Notes: a model not told the origin generated them from the sequence alone. 64,000 bases of DNA from Sinorhizobium garamanticum (GCF_029892065.1 NZ_CP120375.1:496001-560000), one strand, 5' to 3'. Counted from the stretch's first letter, positions 29,441 through 40,699 are shown. A program made the numbers and translations.

Positions 29441-29490
29441 TATTGGATTCTATCTATATATTCGGATCGAAGGCGGAGGGATTGCTGAAT

Positions 29491-30507
29491 ATGCTGAATA
29501 TACACGCTTCACGGGACGGAGACTCGACCAAGTCCAACGCCGCAGAGCGTTGGATTCTCGGCGATGCGGAAAAAATCTATAATTTGCCCTTCAACGACCT
29601 GCTCTTCCGCGCTCAGTGTGTCCATCGCGCGCATTTCGATCCCAACGCCGTGCAGATGAGCCGGCTCTTGTCGATCAAGACCGGCGGCTGCGCGGAGGAT
29701 TGCGGCTATTGCAGCCAGTCGGCGCATTACCCGACCGGGCTCAAGGCCTCGAAGCTGATGGAGGTCGAGCGGGTCGTCGCGGAGGCCCGCAAGGCCAAGA
29801 AGGGCGGGGCGACGCGCTACTGTATGGGGGCCGCCTGGCGCAGCCCGAAGGAACGCGACATGGAAACGATCGTCGCCATGGTTGAGGGTGTCAAGGTGCT
29901 CGGCATGGAAACCTGCATGACCCTCGGCATGCTGACGCCGGCGCAATCGGAGCGGCTGGCGAATGCCGGTCTCGATTACTACAACCACAACATCGATACC
30001 TCGGAGCGCTTCTACAGCGAGGTCATTACCACCCGGACCTTCGCCGACCGGTTGGAGACGCTTGCCAATGTGCGCGAGGCGGGGATCAAGGTCTGCGCCG
30101 GCGGCATTCTTGGCATGGGCGAGACGGTCGACGACCGTATCTCCATGCTGCTGACGCTTGCGAATCTGCCGACCGCCCCGGAAAGCGTTCCGATCAACAT
30201 GCTGATCCCCATCCCCGGATCGAAGCTTGCCGATCAGCCGCCGGTCGATCCGATCGACTTCGTCCGTACGATCGCGCTCGCCCGCATCGTCATGCCGCGA
30301 TCCCATGTCCGCCTCTCGGCCGGCCGCACTGATATGAGCGACGAGATGCAGGCGCTCTGTTTTTTCGCCGGCGCCAATTCCATCTTCGTGGGCGAGACGC
30401 TGCTGACCGCCGACAATCCCGGCGAGGACCACGATGCGGCGCTGTTCCGCCGCCTCGGACTGAAGCCGATGGCATTGCAGCCGGCCGAACCGGAGCCGGC
30501 CGAATGA
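29491..30507 (+). CDS. bioB: biotin synthase
   Basis: BioB is the radical-SAM enzyme that inserts sulfur into dethiobiotin. From the ATG at 29491, with GGCGGAGGG upstream, it has 338 residues; an earlier in-frame TTG (29443) would fall within the operator region. The cluster motif CAEDCGYC is present, followed by the other family blocks: [34 protein letters not shown] and RLSAGR. Its stop overlaps the bioF ATG. Confidence 0.96.
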   Translation: MLNIHASRDGDSTKSNAAERWILGDAEKIYNLPFNDLLFRAQCVHRAHFDPNAVQMSRLLSIKTGGCAEDCGYCSQSAHYPTGLKASKLMEVERVVAEARKAKKGGATRYCMGAAWRSPKERDMETIVAMVEGVKVLGMETCMTLGMLTPAQSERLANAGLDYYNHNIDTSERFYSEVITTRTFADRLETLANVREAGIKVCAGGILGMGETVDDRISMLLTLANLPTAPESVPINMLIPIPGSKLADQPPVDPIDFVRTIALARIVMPRSHVRLSAGRTDMSDEMQALCFFAGANSIFVGETLLTADNPGEDHDAALFRRLGLKPMALQPAEPEPAE

Positions 30508-31649
30508 CATTGGACACTCTCGTCCGTTACGAAAGGACGCTGGCGGGGCTCGAGCGCAAGGGGCGGCGCCGGGCGCTTGCGCCGCAGCATGGGGTCGATT
30601 TCACCTCGAACGATTATCTGGCGCTTGCCCGGTCGCCGCGCCTCAAGGCTGCCATTGCCGCGGCGATCGACCAAGGCGTGCCGGTCGGCGCCGGCGGATC
30701 GCGCCTCTTGCGCGGCAACCATCCGGAGCATGAGGCGCTGGAGGCGGAGGCAGCCGAATTCTTCGGCACGGAGCGGACACTCTTTTTCGGCAGCGGTTAT
30801 GCGGCCAATGTCGCGCTTTTCTCGACCCTGCCGCAGCGTGACGACATCATCGTCCACGACGAGCTGATTCATGCGAGCGCCCATGAGGGCATTGCGGCTA
30901 GCAAGGCGCCGAGGGTAGCGGTGCGGCACAACGATGTGGATGCCTTTGCCGACGCGATTCGCAGGTGGCGCGACGCCGGCGGAACGGGGCATCCGTGGAT
31001 TGCCGTCGAAAGTCTTTATTCGATGGACGGCGACCGGGCGCCGCTTGCCGAAATCGCGGCGCTCGCGGACCGGCACGACGGCTTTCTGGTGATCGACGAG
31101 GCGCATGCGACCGGCGTCTTCGGCCCCGGCGGCCGCGGGTTTTCAGCTTCGCTGGAAGACCGGGAAAATATCGTCGTACTGCATACCTGCGGCAAGGCAC
31201 TCGGGGTTTCGGGCGCGTTGCTGGGGGCGAATGCGATCCTTTGTGACTACCTCGTCAACCGCGCCCGCGGCTTCATCTATTCGACCGCGCCATCGCCGCT
31301 GACAGCAGCCGCCGTTCGCGAGGCGTTGCGGATACTCGCGGATGAGCCGCAGCGCCGAGCGGCTATCGATGAGCTCAGGGCCTTCGCCAATGAGGCGCTT
31401 GCCACAACACTCGGCATCGAGGGCAGCGGATCGCAGATCCTGCCGGTGAAGATCGGCGACAATGCCCGGGCGGTGAGGATCGCGGCCCACCTGCGCGCTG
31501 AAGGCTTCGATATCCGCGCGATCCGTCCGCCGACCGTTCCCGAAGGCACGGCACGGCTCAGGATCGCGATAACGCTGAATGTCGATCGGTCGGCAATCGC
31601 CGAGATGCTGGAAAGACTGAGGATCGCGATGGCGGAGGAGCAGCCATGA
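30504..31649 (+). CDS. bioF: 8-amino-7-oxononanoate synthase
   Basis: This PLP-dependent alpha-oxoamine synthase (381 residues) joins pimeloyl thioester and alanine to make KAPA. It has [38 protein letters not shown] and the PLP lysine in [11 protein letters not shown]. It overlaps bioB upstream and bioD downstream by four bases each. Confidence 0.96.
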   Translation: MTLDTLVRYERTLAGLERKGRRRALAPQHGVDFTSNDYLALARSPRLKAAIAAAIDQGVPVGAGGSRLLRGNHPEHEALEAEAAEFFGTERTLFFGSGYAANVALFSTLPQRDDIIVHDELIHASAHEGIAASKAPRVAVRHNDVDAFADAIRRWRDAGGTGHPWIAVESLYSMDGDRAPLAEIAALADRHDGFLVIDEAHATGVFGPGGRGFSASLEDRENIVVLHTCGKALGVSGALLGANAILCDYLVNRARGFIYSTAPSPLTAAAVREALRILADEPQRRAAIDELRAFANEALATTLGIEGSGSQILPVKIGDNARAVRIAAHLRAEGFDIRAIRPPTVPEGTARLRIAITLNVDRSAIAEMLERLRIAMAEEQP

Positions 31650-32284
31650 CGCTTCGCCTGGTGATCACCGGCACCGATACCGACGTCGGCAAGACGGTTT
31701 TTGCCGCAGCACTCACCGATGCGCTTTCGGGATACTACTGGAAGCCGGTGCAGTCCGGGCTCGAGGGCGAGAGGGACAGCGAGACCGTCAGGCGGCTCGG
31801 TCAGATAGCGGCCCACCATATCCTGCCGGAGGCTTATAGGCTTACGACACCCGCGTCGCCGCATCTCGCCGCCAGGATCGACAGCGTCACGATCCGGCCA
31901 GACAGCCTTTCGCCACCTGCGATTGACGCGCCGCTCGTCATAGAAGGGGCGGGCGGACTCATGGTGCCGCTGACGGACCAGACGATCTTTGCCGACGTCT
32001 TCGCGCGCTGGCGGATCCCCGTTGTCCTTTGCGCGCGCACCGGGCTCGGGACGATCAATCACACGCTGTTATCGCTCGAAGCGCTCCGCGCCCGCTCGAT
32101 CCCGGTCATTGGCGTCGCCTTCATCGGCGATGACGAGGCGGACACTCAAGGCACCATCGCCGCGCTCGGGCAGGTCAGCGTGCTCGGGCGATTGCCGCGG
32201 CTCAACCCGTTGACGCCGGATGCCCTGCGGCAAGCCTTTCGCATGAACTTCGATGTCGACCGCTTCCGCGAGGTGCCAGCATGA
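31646..32284 (+). CDS. bioD: dethiobiotin synthetase
   Basis: BioD closes the ureido ring of DAPA with CO2 and ATP. The protein has 212 residues with the P-loop GTDTDVGKT at its N-terminus, YWKPVQSGL (substrate Lys) and [12 protein letters not shown]. It overlaps bioF and bioA by four bases each. Confidence 0.96.
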   Translation: MTLRLVITGTDTDVGKTVFAAALTDALSGYYWKPVQSGLEGERDSETVRRLGQIAAHHILPEAYRLTTPASPHLAARIDSVTIRPDSLSPPAIDAPLVIEGAGGLMVPLTDQTIFADVFARWRIPVVLCARTGLGTINHTLLSLEALRARSIPVIGVAFIGDDEADTQGTIAALGQVSVLGRLPRLNPLTPDALRQAFRMNFDVDRFREVPA

Positions 32285-33549
32285 AAAGCTCTCCCGTCTG
32301 GCATCCCTTTACCCAGCATGCGCTCGAAGCGCCGATGAAACGGGTTGTCGGCACCCAGGGTGCCTACCTCATCGACGAGGACGGCGCGCGGATCCTCGAC
32401 GCGATCTCGTCCTGGTGGGTGATCACCCATGGTCACCGGCACCCGGCGATCATGGAAGCGATCCGGCGCGCCTCGGAGACCTATGACCAGATCATCTTCG
32501 CCGAATACACCCACGCGCCGGCGGAGGAGCTTGCCAGGGGCCTGATCGAGATCGCGCCCGCTGGCCTCAAGCACGTCTTCTATTCCGACAGTGGCTCGAC
32601 TGCGGTGGAAGTGGCGCTGAAGATGGCGCTTGGGTACTTCCACAATATCGGCGCGCCGCGCGGCCGCATCTGCGTCGTGGAGCACGGCTACCATGGCGAC
32701 ACGATCGGCACGATGTCGGCCGGCGAACGCGGTGTCTTCAATGCAGCCTATGAGCCGCTTCTCTTCGCCGTCGACCGCCTGCCGTTTCCCGAAGCCGGCC
32801 GCGAGCAGCAGACGCTCGACGCCTTCGAGGCATTTTGCGCCTCCGGTCAGGTCGCGGCGTTGCTCGTCGAGCCGCTGGTGCTCGGCGCCGGCGGAATGAA
32901 GATCTACACGGCTTCCGTCCTTGCCGAACTGAAGCGGATCGCCGAGCGGTACGGCAGCCTGTTGATCGCCGACGAGGTGATGACCGGATGGGGCCGGACG
33001 GGCACTCTTTTTGCCTGCGAACAGGCGGGGATCGCGCCCGACATCCTCTGCACTTCGAAGGGGCTCACCGGCGGCGCGCTGCCGCTGGCGGCGACCCTGT
33101 GCACCGCCGCTGTATTCGACGCGCATCTTTCGACGGACCGCCGCAGGACGTTCTTTCATTCGAGCTCCTATACGGCCAACGCCATCGCCTGCGCGGCCGC
33201 CCTCGCCAATCTCGGCATCTGGAAGACGGAGCCAGTCGGCGCGCGCATTGAGGCGCTTGCGGCCAAGCAGCGCCGCCGCCTGCGCCGCTTCGAAGGCAAC
33301 CCGCGTTTTCGCAACCTGCGTCAGGCCGGCACCATCGCCGCACTCGATCTCGCCGTGCCGGCGGGCGGCTATCTCTCGGACGTCGGACCGCGACTTCGGG
33401 CCTTCTTCCGCGAGCGTAAGCTCCTCATCCGCCCGCTCGGCAATATCATCTATCTGATGCCGCCCTATTGCGTCACCGATGCCGATCTCGACCGGGCCTA
33501 TGATGCGATCGACGAGGCGGCATCGGCCTTCGCGGCGGGGCGGCTATGA
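32281..33549 (+). CDS. bioA: adenosylmethionine-8-amino-7-oxononanoate transaminase
   Basis: BioA transfers an amino group from S-adenosylmethionine to KAPA, giving DAPA. This 422-residue class III aminotransferase has [62 protein letters not shown] and the PLP lysine in TSKGLTGG. It overlaps bioD and bioZ by four bases each. Confidence 0.96.
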   Translation: MKSSPVWHPFTQHALEAPMKRVVGTQGAYLIDEDGARILDAISSWWVITHGHRHPAIMEAIRRASETYDQIIFAEYTHAPAEELARGLIEIAPAGLKHVFYSDSGSTAVEVALKMALGYFHNIGAPRGRICVVEHGYHGDTIGTMSAGERGVFNAAYEPLLFAVDRLPFPEAGREQQTLDAFEAFCASGQVAALLVEPLVLGAGGMKIYTASVLAELKRIAERYGSLLIADEVMTGWGRTGTLFACEQAGIAPDILCTSKGLTGGALPLAATLCTAAVFDAHLSTDRRRTFFHSSSYTANAIACAAALANLGIWKTEPVGARIEALAAKQRRRLRRFEGNPRFRNLRQAGTIAALDLAVPAGGYLSDVGPRLRAFFRERKLLIRPLGNIIYLMPPYCVTDADLDRAYDAIDEAASAFAAGRL

Positions 33550-34535
33550 GCACCGTCCGGTCATGCCGCCTTGCCGGTTTCGGCCATTTCGTGCCGGCGC
33601 GGCGCGTTGAAAATGCGGAGATCGAAACGAAGCTCGGGCTCGAGCCGGGTTGGATCGAGCGGCGGACGGGCATCCGTGCGCGACGCTGGGTGGAAACGGG
33701 AGATACGCTGAGCGGACTTGCGGCAAAAGCGGGGGAGGCGGCGCTTCGGGACTCGGGCATCTCACCGGGTGACATCGCCTTGACGCTGCTTGCGACCTCG
33801 ACGCCCGATCACCTGCTGCCGCCATCCGCGCCGCTGCTCGCCCATCGGCTCGGGCTTGCCAATTCCGGTGCAATCGACCTTGCCGGCGCCTGCTCGGGTT
33901 TTCTTTACGCGCTGACGCTTGCCGATGGTTTCGTCCGCGCGCAGGGGAGAGCGGTCCTTGTCGTTGCGGCCAATATCCTCAGCCGCAGGATCAATCCGGC
34001 GGAAAGCGCGAGCGCCGTGCTCTTCGCCGATGCGGCCGGCGCCGTCGTCGTCGCGCCTTGCGACGTTCAGGGCAAGGGGCTCATCGGCGTCGATCTTTCA
34101 TCGGACGGGAGCGGCTACGACCTGATCACGATTCAAGCCGGCGGCAGCAGCCGTCCCTTTGCGTCAGGCATGGCAGCGGAGGATGTCCTGATGACCATGC
34201 GCGACGGGCGGGAAGTTTTCGTCCGGGCCGTGGAAATGATGACGGTTTGCGCAAAGCGTGCGCTCGCCAATGCCGGTCTTGGCGCCGCGGACGTCAGCCG
34301 TTTTGTGCCGCATCAGGCGAATGTCCGGATCTTCGATGCGGTTTGCGACAATCTCGGCATCGATCCGTCAAAGACCGTGCGCACCATCGAGGAGCACGGC
34401 AATTCGTCGGCAGCGACGATCCCGCTCTCGCTGTCGCTTGCGCACAAGGCCAGGTCCTTCGTGCCTGGGGAGAAGCTGTTGCTGGCGGCGGCCGGCGCAG
34501 GGATGACCGGAGGGGCTGTGCTCCTCAGCATTTAG
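33546..34535 (+). CDS. bioZ: BioZ, FabH-like ketoacyl-ACP synthase
   Basis: This 329-residue KAS III homologue keeps the catalytic triad: Cys in [12 protein letters not shown], His in [10 protein letters not shown] and Asn in [11 protein letters not shown]. In Agrobacterium and relatives BioZ condenses glutaryl-CoA with malonyl-ACP to start pimelate synthesis, replacing BioC/BioH. Being last gene of bioBFDAZ, with a four-base overlap, supports that role over a general fatty-acid KAS III. Confidence 0.92.
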   Translation: MSTVRSCRLAGFGHFVPARRVENAEIETKLGLEPGWIERRTGIRARRWVETGDTLSGLAAKAGEAALRDSGISPGDIALTLLATSTPDHLLPPSAPLLAHRLGLANSGAIDLAGACSGFLYALTLADGFVRAQGRAVLVVAANILSRRINPAESASAVLFADAAGAVVVAPCDVQGKGLIGVDLSSDGSGYDLITIQAGGSSRPFASGMAAEDVLMTMRDGREVFVRAVEMMTVCAKRALANAGLGAADVSRFVPHQANVRIFDAVCDNLGIDPSKTVRTIEEHGNSSAATIPLSLSLAHKARSFVPGEKLLLAAAGAGMTGGAVLLSI

Positions 34536-34756
34536 GGGACTCGGAACCTCGCCGGCTATCTGAGGCGAGAGGAGGAAACGAGGTGAGACATGGCAATGGC
34601 ATGTTGTGGGTCGAATGTTCGAATCTCTTAAGGCGGCGGCATGCTGCTATCGATCGGTAACCTCCACCTGGTGCCTGACAGTCTGGCATACGAGTGCCTT
34701 CCGGTCTGGCAGGCTTTCCTCTAATAAAGGCACGACGAAAGTAACGGTGAGGGAAC

Positions 34757-35209
34757 ATGAGAAAGCTTGTCGCAGGCAAACTGCATGGTATCTACGTGAC
34801 TGAGGCAAACCTCAACTATCATGGATCAATTACTTTGGACCCGGACCATTGCGAGGAAGCTGGTATCCTGCCCATGGAGTTTGTCGAGATCTGGAACAGG
34901 AATTCCGGCGCCCGAATCTCAACATACGTCATTCTTGGTGAACGCGGGTCGCGGTGCTGCGTTCTCAACGGAGCCGCAGCGCGCACCTGCCAGCCCGGTG
35001 ACCAGATCATCATTTGCAACTCGGTCTATCTCGACGAAAGCCGGATTACGTCGTTGAAGCCGAAGGTGCTCACGTTCGACGAAAGCAATCATATACGCGA
35101 TCGCCTGAGCTATTCAGTTGACATCAATCCGGAGGGAAAATACACGTTCGATATCCTCGACGAGGCAAACACCGTGTTGCCTGTACCTGTGTTGGTGTGT
35201 GGTACATAA
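34757..35209 (+). CDS. panD: aspartate 1-decarboxylase
   Basis: PanD makes beta-alanine for pantothenate. This 150-residue pro-enzyme has the self-cleavage site in YHGSITLD (Gly-Ser; the Ser becomes the pyruvoyl group), the Lys in MRKLVAGKLHG, and NGAAARTCQPGDQIIICNS. It has its own AGGGAAC ribosome site 220 bases after bioZ. The roughly 20-residue C-terminal tail is somewhat long. No panB or panC is present. Confidence 0.92.
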   Translation: MRKLVAGKLHGIYVTEANLNYHGSITLDPDHCEEAGILPMEFVEIWNRNSGARISTYVILGERGSRCCVLNGAAARTCQPGDQIIICNSVYLDESRITSLKPKVLTFDESNHIRDRLSYSVDINPEGKYTFDILDEANTVLPVPVLVCGT

Positions 35210-35596
35210 CAGCTCATTAAGCGCCCGCGCGCTTTTAACAGGCCGTCTTGCGCCTTAAATGAAGCAAGATTGGACGCTTCGTCGGAGAGTTGGGGATCGC
35301 GGAAATCTCAGACGGCCAAGCTCTGCCCAAGATTGCGGGCGTCTCTGTAGATAGGAGAGCTTTTTGACTCGGTCTTTCGCTCGGTCGAAAACAGCCTTCC
35401 GCTTCCAGAAGGGGATCATCTGATGGCTGAAGAGAAGAGTTCCCAATTGCCGGATTGTCGAGGCGATCGCCACGGAAAAGACACCGGAGACAAAGAAGAA
35501 GATTGCTGTCGAACCTGTCTCAGCCGCATCACAGATGGGGGGTGAGGGATTAGTAGCTCAACAATCGCTTTCCGGCTTGCTCAAGATGGGAAGACT

Positions 35597-36181
35597 ATGA
35601 AAACACCGTGGAAATTTGTTGCCCAATTGATGTCCCGGCGGCCATCGGCGGGAGCGCAAGAGAGTTCGATCGGGAATGACACCGGAGCTCTCGAGAGCGA
35701 AGTGGAGCATACGTCCGCACTTCCGCCCAGTTCGACGTTCGCTGCCAGCCCACCTGAGGACGTCTCCGTTGATCAAGGGTCGGTCGCCTCGGATGAGGCG
35801 GAAGGCGATGGCGCACAGGCATTAACACCGCCGACCGATGCTGAAGAGGCTCAAACAACTGCGCGTCATGAAGACGACCATTCGGGTGCCGAAGCGAATT
35901 CGTTGGTTCCGAAAAGCGCGGCAAGCACAAAGTCGCAAAGCAAACCGCAGATCGAGCGTCGAGAACGTGAAAAGAGAGCCAACGCCCACGTGGCTGCGCA
36001 GAGCGTTGTCGCCCAAAAGCATGATCAAGGCTTGCAACCCTCGTCTTCACGAGACTTGTTTTTCCATGAACTGGCAACGCTCGACGAAGAAATCAAAATG
36101 CTGAGGAGCCAACTCGCTGAAAAGCTTCATCTGCAGAACCTTCAGCTTAAGAGGATGCTTGAGCGATTTGAAGTTTCGTGA
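35597..36181 (+). CDS. acidic protein with C-terminal coiled coil, unknown
   Basis: This 194-residue protein has no family I can name. The N-terminal two thirds are low-complexity and rich in Ala, Glu, Ser and Asp. The last 45 residues are predicted coiled coil (FFHELATLDEEIKMLRSQLA, then KLHLQNLQLKRMLERFE) with leucines at heptad spacing. A fragment with the same DEEIKMLR core recurs at 45.2 kb. It could be a small DNA-binding or scaffold protein. The start follows AAGATGGGAAGACT. Confidence 0.55.
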   Translation: MKTPWKFVAQLMSRRPSAGAQESSIGNDTGALESEVEHTSALPPSSTFAASPPEDVSVDQGSVASDEAEGDGAQALTPPTDAEEAQTTARHEDDHSGAEANSLVPKSAASTKSQSKPQIERREREKRANAHVAAQSVVAQKHDQGLQPSSSRDLFFHELATLDEEIKMLRSQLAEKLHLQNLQLKRMLERFEVS

Positions 36182-36330
36182 GCTTGGCGGCGCTCCTATA
36201 AGCACGCACTTGCGTCATCTTTGGTTGGCGCGAAGCTCTCGCCGGCACTCAATTGAATGAGTGCGAGAGCCTGTTGAGCACGCAGCCACCAATCGGCTCA
36301 GTCTGTATTCGCCGATGCGCGCGCTGCGCC

Positions 36331-36537
36331 TCAGGACAGCCCAGCGATAATACTCAAGCCCAGGTCGTCGCGAATCCCTGTCTGATATGCGTTGATCAGT
36401 TTTGCGGCGAGCGCTTCAGCTTCTTCAGACTTGCGTGACAAAGCTCGCCTTTGTAGCTCGTCTTGGAAGGCCTTTCCGATCATCTCCAACTCGTCAGGCC
36501 CAATTGGATCGAAAGTCGTTTGCGCTGAACTCATCAT
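36331..36537 (-). CDS. small conserved-looking protein, unknown
   Basis: From the ATG at 36537 this encodes 68 residues (MMSSAQTTFDPIGPDELEMI..., ending LGLSIIAGLS). A very strong ribosome site (GGAGGGAGGGGA) lies just upstream, which favours this start over longer frames. The sequence is helical and charged (AFQDELQRRALSRKSEEAEA). I do not recognise the family. Confidence 0.55.
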   Translation of the reverse strand: MMSSAQTTFDPIGPDELEMIGKAFQDELQRRALSRKSEEAEALAAKLINAYQTGIRDDLGLSIIAGLS

Positions 36538-37049
36538 TCCCCTCCCTCCGCCGCCCGGTTGCGACGGGAGACCCTTTGTGCCCCTGTGTTTCAGTCTGAT
36601 TTGGTGCAGCTTCGCCGCAGATCTATCGAAGTTGAGCCCTAACGGCCGGACCGTCCGTATCGCTCCACTGCAGTGCCGCAACGGCGGAGCCGAATAGCAG
36701 AGCAGGTATAGCCAGAGCTCCCATGAACCTGAGCATTTGGAGCCGACGCGTGCGCTTTCCATCCCAATCGTAAGCCATTTGCTACGCCCTTGCTACTCGG
36801 TACCAGTACGCCAGGATAGAACCAGAGAACGACCTTTCGGTCGAGTCTATTTTCAAGTATTACTTTTAAGGGAATTTCGTACCCGACATTTATACTGCGC
36901 GTCCAACGGGTGTCGGTAGGAGATGACAAGTAGAGCCGGCCAGGCATTGAAGCATGACGACCGCGTTGGCCGTGACGGCGGGCGTGATTTCTGAAAGGTG
37001 GTGCCGGGTGGCATCATACTGCGATACCGGTCGCCCTCGCAGAAATCGG
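36538..37049. other. no recognisable gene
   Basis: Open frames on both strands lack starts with ribosome sites and family motifs. Confidence 0.4.
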
Positions 37050-37390
37050 CGTGAGCTACCGTTTCCTGGAATCGCATGCCGATCATGCAATAGCCCGCAG
37101 GCAGATGGCCCAGGGGTCCGGCATGCTGGCCTTCGGCCTTCATGCGGGCTTCGATGGTGCATGAACAATGCTGAACCGCTTGAAGTTGCTGACACGCGCG
37201 GTGAGCCTGGGCGACACGGACAGCCTGATTGCCTGATTTATCATCCGGCCAGCATCACTCGAGCGCGGCGAACGATCGAAAAGATGCCCTCATGGTCTCG
37301 GGCGTTGGGGAAGACCTTGTCCGGCTTTCGGTGGGCCTGGAGGACGTAAACGATCTAATTGCCGACCTGCGCCAAAGCCCTTCGTGGTAC
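37050..37390 (+). pseudogene. cystathionine/methionine gamma-lyase C-terminal fragment
   Basis: Across three frames the C-terminus of a Cys/Met-metabolism PLP enzyme can be read: HADHAIARRQMAQGSGMLAF, MLNRLKLLTRAVSLGDTDSL, YHPASI, and GEDLVRLSVGLEDVNDLIAD. The order is correct but there are at least two frameshifts and no N-terminal domain or PLP lysine. Confidence 0.75.
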
Positions 37391-37718
37391 AGCGTACTCA
37401 ATGCCGTCGCGCTGTTCATCGACTGCCAACCGGACGACGTTTTTGGCGTGGATGCAGCGGGACTGCTCCACTCCATCACTCTCTCCCTCCTTGCCTCAAA
37501 GCATCCGGCCGCGCTTACGCCGAGGTGGATGCGAGCCTTTCTGCCCCATCACTTGCCGAGGCCGCGCGTCAATTCCAGGCAGCACTCGGTCACTCGGTCA
37601 ATTCGACCGCACCGTAGTCCTCGCCTCGACGAAATTGACTATGTCACACCGCGTGACGGCGGCGGCGAGCAATGGCGAGCCGGTTCGTCGAGTTCTGGCG
37701 CAACGTTCGGGCGGCCTA
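37391..37718. other. unassigned decayed sequence
   Basis: Several frames look partly protein-like (AYAEVDASLSAPSLAEAARQ; ASRFVEFWRNVRAAYYAAAR) but are shifted relative to one another and have no recognisable family. Confidence 0.4.
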
Positions 37719-37874
37719 CTATGCGGCCGCTCGCGGTGAGCGATGAGTGTCGCTGTTAGTCAGCGGCGTCTCCAGTCGCTTCGTGACGGCCCCCCAGGCT
37801 CCGGCACCTCCGACAAAGATCACGCTCGCCAAAAGGCCCGCCAGGTGGCGGTGAATGGAGTTGGGAAATGTCAT
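37719..37874 (-). pseudogene. prtE: PrtE/HlyD membrane-fusion protein, 5' fragment
   Basis: Directly after prtD, with an ATGA overlap, a frame opens MTFPNSIHRHLAGLLASVIF VGGAGAWGA: the N-terminal membrane anchor of type I secretion adaptors. It leaves the family after about 30 residues and stops at residue 51, so the adaptor is lost. Confidence 0.65.
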
Positions 37875-39640
37875 TGTTCTGATGAATGCCGACCATCGAA
37901 CTCCTGTCCACGAGCGCGCTCTCTCTTGTTAACCTGTGTGCACTCGATCGCCTTGACCTCAGCGCCCGGTGCCACCGCTGCCCCCTTCAGGACCTTGGAA
38001 AGCGCATTGTCACGCGGACCGAATGCTCGCTGCCGCCCACCTTCCATCACCAGCACGTAATCCACGGCGCGAATGGCGCTCGGCCGATGGGCGACCACAA
38101 CCGCAATGCCCTTGCGCTCGCGCACGGAGGCGATCGCCTTAACGACGGCGGCCTCGCCTTCCGCATCGAGATTGGCATTAGGTTCATCGAGCACAACAAG
38201 GCAAGGGTCGCGATAAAGAGCACGGGCCAGACCGATACGCTGGCGCTGCCCGGCGGAAAGTGCCGAGCCGGCCTCACCGATCGGAGTTTCGTAGCAGTCG
38301 TGCGTGCCCGCAGCCTTCGCCGCCGCGACAATAGCCTCAGGGTCAGGATCATCTTCAAAACGAGCGATGTTTTCGGCAATGGTTCCGTCGAACAGTTCAA
38401 CGCCTTGCGGCAGATAGCCAATATGACGGCCTAGTGCTTCCCGGTCCCATTGATCGAAGCCTGCGCTGTCGATACGAACCTTTCCGGCGACGGGCGCCCA
38501 TGCGCCGACGATGGCGAGCGAGAGTGTCGACTTGCCGGAACCCGATGCACCGATGACCCCGAGTGCGCTTCCCGCCTGAACGGCAAACGCAAGGCCGGTC
38601 ACGGTTGACTTGCTTTCGCCGGGCGGAAAGATTGTCACGCCTTCGACGCGCAATTCGCGTTCAGGTGCAGGTAGTGGCATGCCAGGAGCGGTTTGAGGAA
38701 GCTTTGCCAGGAGGTCCTCCAGCCGCGCCCAACCCTGTCGCGCCACGAGGAAGGGTTTCCAGCTTGAAATGGTCTGAGCGACCGGAGCCAGCGCACGCCC
38801 CATCATGATCGAGCTGGCGATCATGATCCCGGCCGTAGCCTCCTGCCTAATGACAAGATACGCACCGACGGCAAGAATGGCCGATTGCAGCATCACGCGC
38901 AGCGATCTCGAAATGCCACCGAGCCCACCTGCCACGTCCTCGGCTTTCCCGGTTGGCGGCCAGATACTTGGTATTGGCCCTGTGCCATCGGGCAGTGATC
39001 CTCTTTCCGAGACGGAGAGCTTCCACGACCTCGGCATTGCGGCGCGCTGCTTCCAGTAGACCGTTGCGTACGAGGGCAATCGTATCATGTATCGCCCGTC
39101 GCGAGAGAGCGTTGGCAAGAAGTGCCAGAGATATGAGGACGATCGCCCCGATAAGCGCCGTCATGCCAATCCAGAAGTGAAAGAGGAAGCAAATGCCAAG
39201 ATAAAACAGCACCCACGGCAGATCGAAGAACGCCGTCGGACCGTTTCCACCTAAGAATGCACGAACATTGTCGAGATCGCGTAGCGGCTGTAACCCGTCG
39301 CCAGGCATGCGCGTTGAATGCGGAAGGCGAACGATCGCATCGTGAACACGTCCGGAAAACTGTCCATCGAAACGCTCGCCGATCCGCAGCAGCACGCGGC
39401 CGCGAAGAATGTCAAGCAGGCATGGGAACGCAAAAAGTCCCGCAGCAAGCACGACGAGCCCCACCAGCGTCGGTACGCTGCCACTTGCCAGAACGCGGTC
39501 GTAGACCTGCAGCATGAACAGGGCCAGTGCTCCGCGCCTAACATGTCCATCCCGGCATATGGCAGCAGGCCAGAACGGCCTTACCGCCTCGACTATGTCA
39601 GCCTCAGGGAGGATTCCGGCGCGACCCACACGCTTTAAGT
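37871..39640 (-). pseudogene. prtD: PrtD-like type I secretion ABC transporter, frameshifted
   Basis: Two overlapping frames together make one ABC exporter. The upstream frame (from 39677) holds the membrane domain (FMLQVYDRVLASGSVPTL, FDLPWVLFYLGICFLFHFW). A frameshift near 38945 moves into the frame with the rest: VAGGLGGISRSLRVMLQSA, the P-loop GASGSGKST, GVELFDGTIAENIARF, the signature ALSAGQRQRIGLARAL and Walker B LVVLDEP. The extreme N-terminus is also shifted. It matches the PrtD family that exports RTX proteins such as NodO, and lies just downstream of an RTX gene. Confidence 0.85.
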
Positions 39641-39740
39641 ACTCTGCGCCCGCTCCCGGACCTAGGGCCAGCGGCAAGTATCGGAAAGGAAAGCGCCCGC
39701 CGGGGGTGGCGGGGCGCGGGTTCCATATGGGTTTTCCGGA

Positions 39741-40535
39741 TTAAATGTAGGTGAAGTCCCACGCGGTCAGACCGGCCATGGCGGTAAAGTCCGGCACACC
39801 ATTTATATTGACGAAGTCATGCGCCTGGTTCTCGCCGGTGACATACGCCAGCTTCGCCATTTTGCTCAGGCCGTCGTGGTAGGCGATAATGTCGCCGGAT
39901 TTCTCGCCGGAAATCTCACGCGCTGCGGCAGAGGCAGTCTCAAAAGATTCGTCAGTGATCACCACGACATGCTCGCCCTTTGCACCCGCTCCTGGACCGC
40001 TGTAGAAGCTGCTCACCGGGCTGCCAGACGGTCCGGCGGCGTTGTTGACGAAGTTCGCGCCAAAACCGTCGTCGCCGAGGCCCACCGCATCGAAGACGAA
40101 AGTGTCCTCCTTAGCGTTGAAATCGAGGATAGTGGTAATGTCCGACGCCGTCCCCAGGACCCCAGGGATCGGATTGTGGAACTGGAACAGGAAGGTGTCA
40201 TTGCCGGCCGCCCCAGTCAAATTGTCGTTGCCGTCACCCACGTAGAGGACATCATTGCCGGGACCGCCGAAGAGCTTGTCATTATCCTCACCGACGATGC
40301 GCGGTTGGAAGCGGCCGTTGTCGCCGCGAAGATAGTCGTCGCCCGTTCCGCCCCAGATTCCGTCATTTCCCTCGCCGCCGATGGCGTGATCATAGCCATC
40401 ACCACCGTCGATCTGGTCATTGCCGCGACGACCCTCAAGCCGGTCATTGCCCTGGTAACCCCCCATCCAATCCTCGAGATCGGTGCCGATGAGGCTTTCG
40501 GGACGCGAGGACCTACCCTCGATTATGTTTACCAT
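39741..40535 (-). CDS. NodO-like RTX calcium-binding protein
   Basis: This 264-residue protein has at least six RTX nonapeptide-type repeats between residues 20 and 120 (GGYQGNDRLEG, GGDGYDHAIGGEGNDGIWGG, GGPGNDVLYVGDGNDNLTG, GAAGNDTFLF), which bind calcium after export. The unique C-terminal part would carry a type I secretion signal. AAGGAGTAACTGCG precedes the ATG. Its neighbours are prtD and prtE remnants, as in rhizobial NodO systems. NodO itself is about 284 residues and also has N-terminal repeats, so a NodO-like role is plausible but not shown. Its dedicated exporter here is broken. Confidence 0.82.
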   Translation of the reverse strand: MVNIIEGRSSRPESLIGTDLEDWMGGYQGNDRLEGRRGNDQIDGGDGYDHAIGGEGNDGIWGGTGDDYLRGDNGRFQPRIVGEDNDKLFGGPGNDVLYVGDGNDNLTGAAGNDTFLFQFHNPIPGVLGTASDITTILDFNAKEDTFVFDAVGLGDDGFGANFVNNAAGPSGSPVSSFYSGPGAGAKGEHVVVITDESFETASAAAREISGEKSGDIIAYHDGLSKMAKLAYVTGENQAHDFVNINGVPDFTAMAGLTAWDFTYI

Positions 40536-40699
40536 CGCAGTTACTCCTTATGATGCAACCCAACCACCACCATGCGACGCCTTCATATTCCTCATCGAAA
40601 AATTTGGGTAATCGATTGCTTTGATGAGCGACATTTGCGGAATGGATGCATTCACGGGAGATTCGCGGGCGCCAGTCAGCGGCCGCGCTTGTCGACGCG

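Noticed and set aside
29509..30510. 333-residue open frame opposite bioB
   Set aside because: It is antisense to the whole of bioB; the open frame results from high-GC codon usage.
34670..34700. possible sigma-54 promoter (TGGCATACGAGTGCC) before panD
   Set aside because: The GG and GC elements are nine rather than ten bases apart, so the spacing is wrong, and panD would not normally use it.
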